Source: Hydractinia symbiolongicarpus (Eukaryota > Cnidaria > Hydrozoa > Anthoathecata > Hydractiniidae). Taken from it: a stretch of DNA of 64,000 bases. Shown here in pieces: positions 39,241 through 50,060 of this stretch. The notes under the pieces were generated by a model. It did not search any database. It saw only the letters and a program-made list of their open reading frames with translations, and had not been told where the DNA came from. The translations under genes were made by a program, and so were the position numbers. The stretch lies in contig NC_079879.1 in NCBI RefSeq assembly GCF_029227915.1, positions 23,578,501 through 23,642,500 of the forward strand, written 5' to 3'. Each line of letters opens with the position of its first letter. Position 1 is the stretch's first letter.

Positions 39241-39659
39241 TGACACTAATAAAAAGGTGTCGCTACCTACTAACTGCATTTAGCATAAGAAATATTGATT
39301 AAGAATTTTGTTGTAGCTAGCTAAAAACTGCATTTGGCTACTTTTGCTTTTCAGCCAGAAGTAGCTAAAGAGCTAGGTAGAAGAGAGTCACAACCCCTAC
39401 ATAAAATAAATAATAATATACCAAACTTTAAAATATTAAGAATAAATAAGGCTACAGTGGAATGCTGCCTTAAAATCTACGTTAGCTAGCTAAAATCTGG
39501 AAATTGGTTTGTTTCAGATTTACACATGCCTAGAAAACGTGATGATATTTTCACAGCTTAGTGAAGAAGACAGAGCATAACAAATATAGCGTCCTTGAAC
39601 TCAGTCCATCGAAAGAAACGACTTGTACCCTAACCCCTAGAGCTTGGTTTAATTGAACA

Positions 39660-39945
39660 AATTACTCAAAAGAAACTGCTGTTCCTGAATGGGTGCAACC
39701 GGAACATGAACTTATGTCAGATATTGGCTTTTTCGTACAAGATCATTCCTCTATGAAAGGTGGGTTTTTTAAAATTCGACCTGCTCAAAACAATACAGAT
39801 CAATTTTCATCTGCTGATGTTTTTGCAAATTTTGATTTTGCATCTACTAGAATTCATGTTGAGAGATATATTGGATGAGTGAGAGATTGGTCATTTTTAA
39901 GTGCTGTTTGGCCTTTATAAATAATAGTATAGAGCCCTTTGTTGT
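39660..39945 (+). pseudogene. PIF/Harbinger-like DDE transposase relic, C-terminal part
   Basis: The frame reads PEHELMSDIGFFVQDH, then a spacer, DQFSSADVFANFDFAS, TRIHVERYIG, a stop, then VRDWSFL. MSD-GF corresponds to the second catalytic region and RIHVER to the third (Glu) of DDE_Tnp_4 proteins. One stop interrupts the frame. With the piece at 37805-38112 it makes one decayed element split by other sequence. Confidence 0.6.
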
Positions 39946-40146
39946 TCTGCAATGCCATTTCTGCAGTTGCTTAGTGCATAGAGCCAAAAAAAATTTTTCA
40001 TGAAAGTTTTTTAAATAAAGAAGCAAACCCAATGCATGCCACTTACACCAACAGGAAATTCACAATAGGCTTTAACTGGAATATTACTACTAAATAGAAT
40101 AACTCTAGGTCTTGTGAATTCACCATATCATTTTTTAATAAGAACT

Positions 40147-40443
40147 CTAACAAATATTATTATCACCTCCAACATATGTTTTTACTGAAACTATTTTCCT
40201 GCTAGACAACATAGCATAAGCTTTCTGTTGCTGACCTAAACTACCTTCTCTTTTTCTAGAACTGTATTCTTTGAATATCGATGCTGTAACTAATTGATAC
40301 AATTTCTCTTTAGGACACCAGGGAGCTGAAATGGGATAAATAAGATTAAGATCTATTGTTGCACCAAAACTAAAATTTCTTTCTCGTTTGACTCTCAATT
40401 TTTCCGCAAGTGATGGGTATAACTTGAATCGATTAACACGCAT
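40147..40443 (-). pseudogene. Unrecognised coding-like segment
   Basis: A 98-residue frame with balanced composition includes NRFKLYPSLAEKL, APWCPKEKLYQLVTASIF and KEYSSRKREGSLGQQQKAY. A plausible acceptor (CCTGTCCACAG) lies just upstream and the frame stays open to it. I do not recognise the family. It may be an exon or part of a transposon; neighbouring relics favour the second. Confidence 0.35.
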
Positions 40444-40699
40444 GTTAAGCTCTTGTATCGTAACTCCTGTGGACAGGCCACGTTACATAAGCGATTGTAC
40501 ACAATCTTTTTTTTCCATTATTACAAAAACAATATGTATAAGTGTTAAACAGCATATAACTATAATATAATGACTTGAAAGTGTGTACCAACGCTTAAAT
40601 GTTTACACTTTGGGAGAGTTCCCTTAAAATTTATCCCTACAAGCCACTTTGCTCTGGCCCTGACCTGTTGGGTATGTAATCCGTAATCAAAGTGTGGTT

Positions 40700-41015
40700 G
40701 TTCTTATTCTCGAACCTCCAAGGCAATGAGGAAAATAATTTGACGTAAGGAAGGTTCGAGTTAAGTCAAGTTTAGTCAAAAGCGATTTTTTGAAAAAATG
40801 GCACAATAGTTAACGGGAAAAATTACAATCTTGGCGATAAAAAATGCACACAAGTTCCTTCTAAATTGAACTTTCCTTCAAAGACAACATATCTATATTA
40901 CATCAGGAGTTAATAAAAGCCAAAAAATCTGACATTTATCTAATCTTTGATTTCCTTTTGTCAAGTAAAACATTCGAGTTATCCGAAAAAAGTAGGAATG
41001 GAAAATTGTTCGAAT
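40700..41015. mobile_element. Decayed copy of the MITE found in the GT31 intron
   Basis: Shares in order with 51849-52259: the GAGGAAAATA block, TTTGACGT/TTTGACTT, TCGAGTTAA, AAGCGATTT, a TTGGCGAT stretch, GCACACAAGTTCC versus GCATGCAAGTCCC, AGTTAATAAAA, TTGATTTCCTTTT and TTCGAGTTATCC. The outer ends are less clear here than in the intronic copy. Confidence 0.65.
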
Positions 41016-41204
41016 AAAATGTTGTAGAATACAAAAGCATAAAAACCTCAAACCTGCTCATAGAAATAAAAACTAAAATAATGTCAAAGTGGGTTAACCC
41101 AATGGAAAAGTACTTTCTAATACCTTTTAAGATTCACAAGTATGTACCTAAGAAAGACTGAAGTTAACAAAAATAACGCCAGAAAGTGTTTAAAATGCCG
41201 ATTA

Positions 41205-41601
41205 TCAATTCACTACCTTTCGATCTTTCCTTCTTACAAGGATTTCTTTAAAACGATGGCATGTCAAAGAAATATGATTGAACGATGTAAGGAATTTTGT
41301 GGAAGCTTGTACAAAGATTACCTCGAAGATTTCATCGGGTAACTGATTCCATCTGTTTGGCAGGATTTTCGTCATCGTGAAACAAGGGAAGTTTTTCTTC
41401 ATCGTTTTGGGTCGGCGATGATTCGGGCGCATTATCGGGATGGGGCGGTAATGGTCCGGGCTCGACATCATGGTGCAGTAATGGTTCAGGTTTATCGTCA
41501 TGGTGCGGTAATGGTTCGGGTTCTTCGTCATGTGGTGGCAACGATTCGGACCCATCATCACGGGGTGGGGATGCTTCAGCTTCATCGTCAGGCTGATTCA
41601 A
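41205..41601 (-). pseudogene. Decapeptide-repeat plus F-box-like reading frame, frameshifted
   Basis: One minus frame (41332-41601) encodes five to six 10-residue repeats of the type EPLPHHDDKP. A second frame continues from it and reads WNQLPDEIFEVIF, then SLTCHRFKEIL, which fits an F-box-like motif (LP-E-I). The two frames overlap but differ by one base, so a small indel near 41340-41365 would explain the break. It lies directly downstream, in the same orientation, of the integrase relic. It could be the C-terminal tail of that retroelement or a host F-box fragment. Confidence 0.45.
41414..41592. repeat. 30-bp coding minisatellite
   Basis: Units of about 30 bp, of the type ATGGTGCGGTAATGGTTCGG, recur about six times with substitutions. 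The period keeps the minus-strand frame and yields an acidic, Pro/His-rich decapeptide repeat. Confidence 0.75.
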
Positions 41602-41639
41602 AGGAACAAGTGTCTTCTGGATTTGGAGTTAAACTTTAT

Positions 41640-42430
41640 CTTTGATTTTTAATGTAGTTGATAACAAATGGCGACGGTTGTAGTCACGTTGTTGTTGTTT
41701 TTGTGTTGTTGTGATCTTGAGCTTCGTCGTTGGTATGTCAATTTCAGGATAGTTTCGAATTCTTCCAAGTCAAACAGACTATCTGTTCGTTCAAAACTTT
41801 CACCAGCAAGTCTTTGATGGTTCTTTTGCGTCATTCAACGAGAGCATTGAAAATGGTATGCAGACGTTATTCTTTGATCTGCACCCGTCATTTCATGCAA
41901 ATTCGTTATCACTTCGTTTAACGAAATCCTTTCCCTGGTTATTGATTTGAATTTCCATGCAACTACGCCTACAAAAAACTTGTACAGGAATGTAGCTACC
42001 GTTTCAGCTGATTTGTCCTTCACTGGCTTAGCTTCAGGCCATTTGAAAAGTAATCAATGCAAACGATTAGATGCTTGTACCAGCCAACGTCTAGCAAATT
42101 ACATAAGTCAACGACGCATAGCCTCACTACGCACTGAGACACTCTGCAACTCAGGAGAAATCGTTTTAATAAGTTTTCCATGCTTTTGGCATACGAAGCA
42201 ACGTTTGACAAATTCAGCAATTTAATTCAACATCTTGTGCCAAAAAAAACCTTCCTTCACATTTTTGGTACGTGGCTTCTCTTCCACAAGTGAAGCCATT
42301 GCCTGGGCTTTGTTGTTGTTTCAGACGCCTTCATGGACATCTTGGATTATTTTTATCTGTTTCTCCTGTGATGTGATTACAACCATTCGTTGTTGTACAT
42401 ACACTTCTCACCTAAATTTTTCTTCTTCTT
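41640..42430 (-). mobile_element. Ty3/gypsy-type integrase relic
   Basis: In several minus frames I read an H2C2 zinc-binding region (FVKRCFVCQKHGKL), the first catalytic region of an rve integrase core (YKHLIVCIDYFS), KPVKDKSAETVA and LHEMTGADQRITSAYH. These occur in the order expected for the zinc domain followed by the DDE core. The second Asp region is garbled and at least three frame changes or stops break the frame, so it is inactive. Reverse transcriptase and LTRs were not found in the window. Confidence 0.7.
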
Positions 42431-43036
42431 TCCTTTGTGCCCTACAAATAGAATTTTAATTGTTTCATAAAATTTGCAGTAAAACTTAAAGAATGATTAG
42501 CTATGGATAAGTCATTTCACTTTTTAGAATTATGGTTTGAAATTATTGGAACAAAACTATAAAAATACCCCCTTCAAAATAGCTACTCATATGTTCACCT
42601 TTTTTTAAAAATAAGTCAAAATAAGAGTTGTCATGAAATAAGGAAAAAAAGACAAACTAACATGAGAAACCATTTGGATATTTTTTGGTTTCCAAATATA
42701 CTTCAATTTTTACAAAGTGAGCAGCCGTTATAAATAAGAAAACACGTGTGACTATTTTGCTCAGAACAACTGAAGCACTCAAGTGAATCAAATCAAAACA
42801 AACTCTCAAATATACTAGGAACACTTCAATGACCCCAACATATTTTAAAGGGGAGTTTTCAGTAACCAAATTATTTTAAATCCCCTTTATCTTTGAACTT
42901 CTCTTTAAAATATATGGGAGTGTTTATTAAGGAAAAGTATAAAAACAACCCGTCATTGCAGAGTACAATTCTACGGATTTGAATATTAATTTCATCCCGC
43001 GGTACATTTCAGGGGAACACTTCAGCCGACAGTTTC

Positions 43037-43435
43037 TAGTATAGTATAGTATAGTATAGTATAGTATAGTATAGTATAGTATAGTATAGTATAGTATAGT
43101 ATAGTATAGTATAGTATAGTATAGTATAGTATAGTATAGTATAGTATAGTATAGTATAGTATAGTATAGTATAGTATAGTATAGTATAGTATAGTATAGT
43201 ATAGTATAGTATAGTATAGTATAGTATAGTATAGTATAGTATAGTATAGTATAGTATAGTATAGTATAGTATAGTATAGTATAGTATAGTATAGTATAGT
43301 ATAGTATAGTATAGTATAGTATAGTATAGTATAGTATAGTATAGTATAGTATAGTATAGTATAGTATAGTATAGTATAGTATAGTATAGTATAGTATAGT
43401 ATAGTATAGTATAGTATAGTATAGTATAGTATAGT
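43037..43435. repeat. (ATAGT)n microsatellite, about 80 perfect copies
   Basis: About 399 bp of uninterrupted 5-base repeat. No variant unit was seen from end to end. Such perfection suggests recent expansion, and the true length may differ from the assembled one. Confidence 0.99.
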
Positions 43436-43590
43436 TTTATGTTTTGGAAGTTATATCAGCGGTACTCTGTAGCGTTACATTTGGAAGACCAAAATTAAAA
43501 AATGGCATCCTTTCACATTGGATTTTGGGTTGCTCACAAATATGCAATATTTTTAGATTACCTATTAAATTTGAAGCTTCAAACCAATAT

Positions 43591-43757
43591 GAACTGTCAA
43601 AACATTAGCGATAACTGTCAAAAAAAACACGAGAACGGTCAAAAACGAGAACTGTCAAAACATAACCGATAACTGTCAAAAAAAACACGAGAACGGTCGA
43701 AAACGAGAACTGTCAAAACATAACCGATAACTGTCAAAAAAAAACACGAGAACGGGA
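43591..43757. repeat. 58-bp tandem repeat, about three copies
   Basis: GAACTGTCAAAACAT recurs at 43591, 43649 and 43707, each followed by a second ACTGTCAAAA, an A-run, CACGAGAACGG and TCAAAAAC. Units are nearly identical, and each has internal half-repeats around ACTGTC and ACGGTC. Confidence 0.9.
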
Positions 43758-43947
43758 AGTTTGTATGTATGTATATTCAAGATCTTTAAAAGATCTAAAG
43801 TATTTCGTTCATTAAGATTACTCACTTGGCTTATCGTGAGACTCGTATGGATTGTTATAAGTCAGGGGTGTTTATTATTTTAATATTATTCTAATAATTT
43901 ACATTGCCGTTTAATTTATATTCTGTTCGAAGAACAAATATCTTTGC

Positions 43948-44013
43948 GTGCTCTGTGGCTCAGTCGGTAGAGCGCTCAACTTACGGCCGGAAATGTACAA
44001 TTCCCACGTAAGG
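43948..44013 (+). repeat. tRNA-derived fragment (SINE head or tRNA pseudogene)
   Basis: The segment starts GTGCTCTGTGGCTCAGTCGG, giving a D-arm with a good A box (TGGCTCAGTCGG) and TAGAGC closing the arm. About 40 bases later GTACAATTC matches the B box with one change. The acceptor stem does not close well, so a working tRNA is unlikely. Confidence 0.6.
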
Positions 44014-44016
44014 TTG

Positions 44017-47000
44017 TTTTCTAGTTGGCAAAACTTGATTTCTGTAGCTTGAACGGGAGTTTCAAGCACTTTATAATCGCCTTTCTGGTTCCTCATGGAA
44101 ACAACTAAACGGGAGTATTCTTCGAAATTAGCGAAACTAACCACGTATAATATAGATCACTAAGAGCCGCTTTTTACCAAATTTTATGGGTGTTTCCTTT
44201 ATGAAATATCAAAAATTTGGTCTAATTTACTATCTCTAGTGTTGCGTTTAAGTGTCGTTAAATAAGAAATTCGCGTCAATCATCAGCGAATATTTCTGTT
44301 TTCGCATATTATTTCGAAAATACATATTTCTCAAATTGATCTAATTAATTATTAAAAGTCTCGTAAATAAAACTTTCTTCGTAGCTAATTTGCCATAAAA
44401 ATAGTTTTATTCAAAAAAACAAAAAGATATATTTAAAAAGATAAAAGACGTTTCGCTGCTGTTGTGGACTCTTGCAAGTATCAAGTAAAATCTGTTTTCT
44501 GTCTCAAAATTCTCTTTTTTTTTCTGTGTGTGTGTTTTTTTTGTTTTTTTTTTGCGTCTGAATTTATTCAAAAAGTCTCCTTTCTCTGCGATCTGCGATG
44601 GAACATTCAGGATCCCCTATACTTTATTTGAAGTAGGGATCCAGGGGAAAAATGACGTGGGAATTTTATTTTTTCTCTGTCTTCTCACTTGTCGCAATTA
44701 ACTTCTGAGTGCTAATTGGTGTTGCCAATATTATGAGATTAGGCTAAACTAGAGTTATGGTCTTCATAGTTTTAATAAACGTTTAGCTAATTAAAAAAAA
44801 AGTTGAAGGTAGATCATATAACTGACTCATTTGCATGTTTTGAAAGGTGTATTGAAACGTTATAGAAATGTATACAGTAGACTCCCGTTAACTCTGACCC
44901 GCAAGTTGAACGGGAAAAAAAACTTAATATCTCGATAAAAATCTTATAAAACAACAAATGAAACAAATTAGCGGATGGTCAGTGGTACGACTTAAGCGGA
45001 TGGTTTTTGCGTACGTTAATAACAAAATGTTTAAAAGAATTGGAAATTAGTTTGGTTATCTGTTTTGCCTATGTTTTATATGACCGGGGTTCAAAAGGGG
45101 ATAAATTCATACAAACAGCGCACAAAGGGATCCCTGAATTTAAAGAGAGGCTCCTTCTCTTTAAATTTTCTTTAAAATCAGTTCACATGAAGTTTAAAAA
45201 ATCATCTCATTCAGTCATCTTGGCACGCTGGACGAGCCTACCTTAAGGTGGGTTTACAATCATTCGCCCAGGGTCATTAGCTTCTTTTGATATGATATAT
45301 CAAAAAAAGCTACAGGACCTGGGGTCAAGGTTGATTCAATGTTCACAATAAATATGGCACACAAAAAGTTAACTTTCCTTTGTCATCAACTTTGGTTTCA
45401 TTTTAAAATTTTAAAACTTATTTTGAATTTGTTTTTCGAAATCTGCTTGGTTGATAAATTTTTATTCGCCATGGTAGTTGAACTTATTTTAGCTGCGACA
45501 AAGGCTGGCGAATGAGAGAAAAATTACGCAGCATGCTAAAAATAAATAATACGCATGTCCATATTCATGGTCAGTTATTCGTACACTTAAGTGTGAACCC
45601 GCCTTCACTAGTGCAGTTTTCGCTTTATACTAAATCACTTTTATTACTTTTTAATTTTTTAATTAATTCATTTATTATCAATTTGTTTTTCTTTATTAAC
45701 TTAATTTCATATGTCAAAACGAAAGCTGCTCACGCTATTTCGTGTATTTTTAGCACGGAATAGTGGTTCAAAACCCATTATGAATGAAATAGGGATATAA
45801 TATAGAGATTTGAATAAACTCATAATAAATGCATGAGCTTTTATTTTTTGAAAAATTGTGAATTTTATTCAATGCAAAAAAAAAAACATCTGAATTAATG
45901 AATATGCGGAAGTTTCAAAAGAGAAAACTCTGGTAAGAGAACGCCAGCCACGATGTGAGAGAAAACCAACCACGATGTAAAACTTGAGGAGAACATAAAA
46001 ACAAAAGTAAGAGATTTATATTGATATTACTGGGCGGCTAGTTTTTTAAAAAATAACCCAGTATTGCATTTTAATTATTTTCTTTGCTTTGCTAAAATTC
46101 TGATAAAGTTGTTCCTGTTGCAGATATACACGTTTTTGTAATAAGAACCTAGTTTATAAAGAAGATGAGAATGAGAAATTTGGTAAAGATATTTTTTTGA
46201 TAGTTGGACGTTGGTCTTAGTCGTTGGTCGTTACAGGATCTCTTTTTTAGTGGTTGGTCGCTGGTAGTGACAGAATCTCTTTTTTAGTGGTTGGTCGTTG
46301 GTCGTTGGTCGTTATTTTAATTTCTTTTTAATAAAGGGGGTATTGTAAAATCGCTCCATAACATAGCTACTAACCTTGACTATTGTCGCTCTATTTTCTA
46401 CTTTTTGTGCCAGAGAATTTAAATGCTTTACAACAGCTAAAGCATCCATTAAATCATGGGGAAATATGTGTTAAATTTCAAAGTCCTGCTACAATACAAA
46501 GCTGACCGTTTCTGCCTATATGTTCTGATAATCTTGCCCTTGATTTCTGTTCTCTCTGCCAAAATCTAAACTTATTAAATATACTTAGCCCAAAACCTTT
46601 CAATGCCCGTATTTATGTAACGTGGAGAATTTTTCGTGTTGTCGGGTAAAAAACTAATCAGAGTGGTAGCTTCTGGTGTAAATAAAACTACTTTATGGCG
46701 TTGTTTTAGCCCTTAAAATGGATGTATATTTAAAAATAAACAAGAAGCCCTGGGGGCTCTAAGAATTTCCGCGCGCTACCAAAATATTTGATGAAAACCT
46801 GCTAATTCGTTGTGTTATTGTGCCAAACATTCGAAGGGGCTTGGTGCATGAACCTCTGAAGATAAAGCCCATCAGTGACATTATATCTTACAACAAACGC
46901 AAACAAAACGAAACGTGTCATAATAAACTCACATTTTAAAAGAAATTGCTAACAAAAAATACAGCCTATCATTCATGGTTGAAAGTCTTGCGATTGAGAC

Positions 47001-47018
47001 GTTTATAGTCTTAAACGG
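44017..47018. other. Gene-free region with transposon fragments
   Basis: No coding segment recognised. At 44873-44920 the sequence TACAGTAGACTCCCGTTAAC resembles the terminus of pogo/Tigger-type MITEs. A GGTCGTTGGTCGTT low-complexity run lies at about 46205-46320, and two near-identical CCACGATGT segments lie near 45950. The remainder is AT-rich. Confidence 0.45.
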
Positions 47019-48425
47019 CATTAGTTGACAAAAAATCAAAATTTTGATGTAACCATCATTTTCAGCATACTTTTTTTATTAACTGTGTCAATTTTTGTCG
47101 AAAATAAAGCAGTTTTAATTTTTGGATAAATTTTGGCCTGAAATGGCATTTAGGTGACAAAAATCAAAATTTTAATGTCACCATTATGTTCAGCATACTT
47201 TTTTTGTTAACTTTGCCAATTTTTGTTGGAAATGAAGTAGTTTTAATTTTTGGACCAATTTTGGCCTAAAATGGCATTTAGGTGACAAAAATCAAAATTT
47301 TGATGTCACCATTATGTCAGCATACTTTTTTTGTTAACTTTGCCAATTTTTGTTGAAAATGAAGTATTTTTAATTTTTGGACCAATTTTGGCCTAAAATG
47401 ACATTTAGGTGACAAAAATCAAAATTTTGATGTCACCATTATGTCAGCATACTTTTTTTGTTAACTTTGCCAATTTTTGTTGAAAATGAAGTATTTTTAA
47501 TTTTTGGACCAATTTTGGCCTAAAATGACATTTAAGGTGGCAAAAAACCGAAATTTTGATGTCACCATTATGTCAGCATACTTTTTTTGTTAACTTTGCC
47601 AATTTTTGTTGAAAATGAAGTATTATTTATTTAACATCAAATTGGGTTCCATATAAAAATATGGTTCTTCTCCCTATAAATTAAAAATACAAATGAAAAT
47701 TTATTTATTTATCAAAGGATACAACATCGGAGATTTAAACACAGTCTGTGCTACATGCCAAAGGTTAATACATTATAAATCCTGATACAATAATTATACA
47801 AAATCTAGCCACAAACACAATGTTAACTACCTTACGATGGCTTTTGCGAGAAAGTCTACATACGTAAAGTCTACAAAGTCTACATAAGTATTTTTAATTT
47901 TTGGACCAATTTTGGCCTAAAATGACATTTAGGTGACAAAAATCAAAATTTTGATGTCACCATTATGTCAGCATACCTTTTTTGTTAACTTTGCCAATTT
48001 TTGTTGAAAATGAAGTATTTTTAATTTTTGGACCAATTTTGGCCTAAAATGACATTTAAGGTGGCAAAAAACCGAAATTTTGATGTCACCATCATGTTCA
48101 CCATACTTTTTTTGTTAATTGTGCCAAAATTTGTCAAAAATAAAGTAGTTTTAATTTTTGGACCAATTTTGGCCTAAAATGACATTTAGGTAACAAGAAA
48201 TCAAAATTTTGATGTCACCATCATGTTCAGCATACTTTATTTGTTAAACTGTTCCAAATTTTGTTGAAAATAAAGTAGTTCTAATTTTTGGACCAATTTT
48301 GGCCTAAAATGACATTTAGGTGACAAAACTCAAAATTATTATGCCACCATTATGTTCAGCATACTTTTTTTGTTAACTGTGCCAAATTTTGTCGAAAACA
48401 AATACCAATTTTGGCCTGAAGCGTC
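47019..48425. repeat. Satellite array of 127-130-bp units with internal palindrome
   Basis: The anchor TTTTGGCCT recurs at 47131, 47259, 47386, 47513, 47910, 48037, 48167, 48297 and 48409, giving a 127-130-bp period. Each unit holds GGTGACA, then TCAAAATTTTGA, then TGTCACC, which is an inverted repeat around a perfect 12-bp palindrome. The outer units are more diverged and the central ones nearly identical. One unit is interrupted by a 268-bp insertion. Confidence 0.92.
47625..47892. mobile_element. 268-bp insertion in the satellite, flanked by AAGTATT
   Basis: The satellite sequence breaks off after GAAAATGAAGTATT and resumes at AAGTATTTTTAATT, leaving AAGTATT (47618-47624 and 47886-47892) on both sides. 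The inserted DNA has no obvious inverted ends; its right end repeats AAAGTCTACA two to three times. Confidence 0.6.
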
Positions 48426-48913
48426 AATACTAGACTTCCCAGTAGTTAAGGAACTTGGGTACGAAGTTTACATCTGTGACGGACCAACGTGAAATCCCAG
48501 GGTCGATTTTTTCTCAAAAAATGCTCCGAAAGAAAAAAACGACGGTTTTAAAGAATTTCCTACGCCTTCGGGCGCGGAAATTCAAATATTATTTGTGTTG
48601 TTTAATCTTGGTAGAATGGCCGGAAGAAATATTTATTTACTAATAGGATATGTATAGTTAACTTGTGCAGATTTTATGTGGTTCATAACATCTGTTTTTG
48701 ATATTAATTTCACAAGTTTTCTATCAACAGAGCAAACAGTAATACTTCATCAGTTTTAACTCTGAATCTTCAGTGTCAACGTTACTCAAACACGAGATAG
48801 ACAAACACAGCAATTTAACCAATGTTTCTTGTGCTTCTTGTAATAAAACTTTATTATCTACAAATAATTTCAGAAAGTTCAGCAAAGATAGACAGACGAC
48901 AGCTATTTTTAAA

Positions 48914-49036
48914 GCGACTAGACTGTTGCCCGTGGATAAATCCACGGGTTCGCCCGTCCTTTATATACCGCATTTCGCGTGTCTTTCTACTGAGGTTACC
49001 ATTTTGCGCACAAACAGACAGATGGAATACGGCTGT
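48914..49036 (-). repeat. Hairpin repeat family copy 6
   Basis: Reads GCGACTAGACTGTTGCCCG, then a perfect CCCGTGGAT/ATCCACGGG hairpin, GTTCGCCCGTCC, ACCATTTTGCGCACAAACAG and ACAGATGGAATACGG. Same orientation as copy 4, but without the expanded microsatellite. Confidence 0.7.
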
Positions 49037-49880
49037 TGTTCTTTCAATAACGGCTAGGGAAAAAGATAAAAAAGAAGGAAAATTTAATGGGAGTAGGGTC
49101 TCTGTTTTAAGCATAATGCTTTTCTCTATTTAATTGTCATGGCTCATTTTTTTCATATTATTTTAACTCGATTGTTCTCTACGAATTCGCGACGATGCTA
49201 TTAAAGTTACGCGGTTACAATCTAGATTATAAAATTTCTGCATTTAAACTCGTAACTTTTAATCTCAACAATTGATCATATTAAAATTATCTTTTATTTC
49301 AGCTTTGGTAGAAACCAGAAAACATGGAAGAAGCCATTTTGTTTGCTATTTATCTAATTAAATTCTCAATTTGTAGCTATTGTTGGTGTTTCCTGTTTCC
49401 TCTTTTTAATTAATTGTGTTAAAACTGTTTTCATTTAAGTTGTTACAAAACGTTTTCTTTAGAACAAAATGCTCAAATGGATTATATCTGTCGTTTTAAG
49501 TTTTACTCTAAGAGCAAATGAATGGAAAAATAATAAAATGTGAATATATAAACAAACAATGAAGCAACTATTCCTGTTATTTTAAAAAAGAAATATAAGA
49601 AGGAATCGTTTACCTGGTTTATAGTTTATCATCGTGAAATTTGAATAATTTTTTCGTGTTTCTGGTTTTTTTGTAGCAGTAGAGAGGTAAGGTGTATTTA
49701 GTTTAAATAAGCTAGAAGGATAAGTAAATGTGAAAATAAATACAAAAATATGTGAAATATATATGAGGAAACACTTTTTGAATTTTTACGTTAGATAAGG
49801 ATGATTTTAGGATAAGATAGATCTTTTTAGAAATGCCTAAATCATGTAATACAGACTCTGTTTAGTGGAATTTAATAATA

Positions 49881-50006
49881 ACTTGTCAGTGGCCGTGGAA
49901 AAATCCACGGGTTCGCGCGTCCTTTTTATACTGCATTGCGTGCGCCTCGCTTTTTGTGGTACCATTTTGCGTGACAGACAGACGTATATGTGCATTACAA
50001 TATAGG
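49881..50006 (-). repeat. Hairpin repeat family copy 7
   Basis: Contains GGCCGTGGA, the arm TCCACGGG, TTCGCGCGTCC, ACCATTTTGCGTGACAGACAG, ACGTATATG and the end TACAATATAGG. It ends exactly where the next copy begins. Confidence 0.7.
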
Positions 50007-50060
50007 CTAGTCGTTCCCTGCCGGAAAATCCACCGGGTCGTCCGCCTTTAAATTACACGC
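50007..50060 (-). repeat. Hairpin repeat family copy 8
   Basis: Starts CTAGTCGTTCCCTGCCGGA with arm TCCACCGGG and GTCGTCCGCC. It abuts copy 7 head to tail. Confidence 0.6.

Noticed and set aside
43948-44013. Functional tRNA gene
   Set aside because: Good A box, but the B box is imperfect and the acceptor and T stems do not pair properly.
45007-45246. 79-residue open frame
   Set aside because: No homologous pattern, no splice signals in phase, and it lies in repeat-rich DNA.
48773-49133. Overlapping open frames on both strands as a gene
   Set aside because: They read through a hairpin repeat copy and show no recognisable protein pattern.
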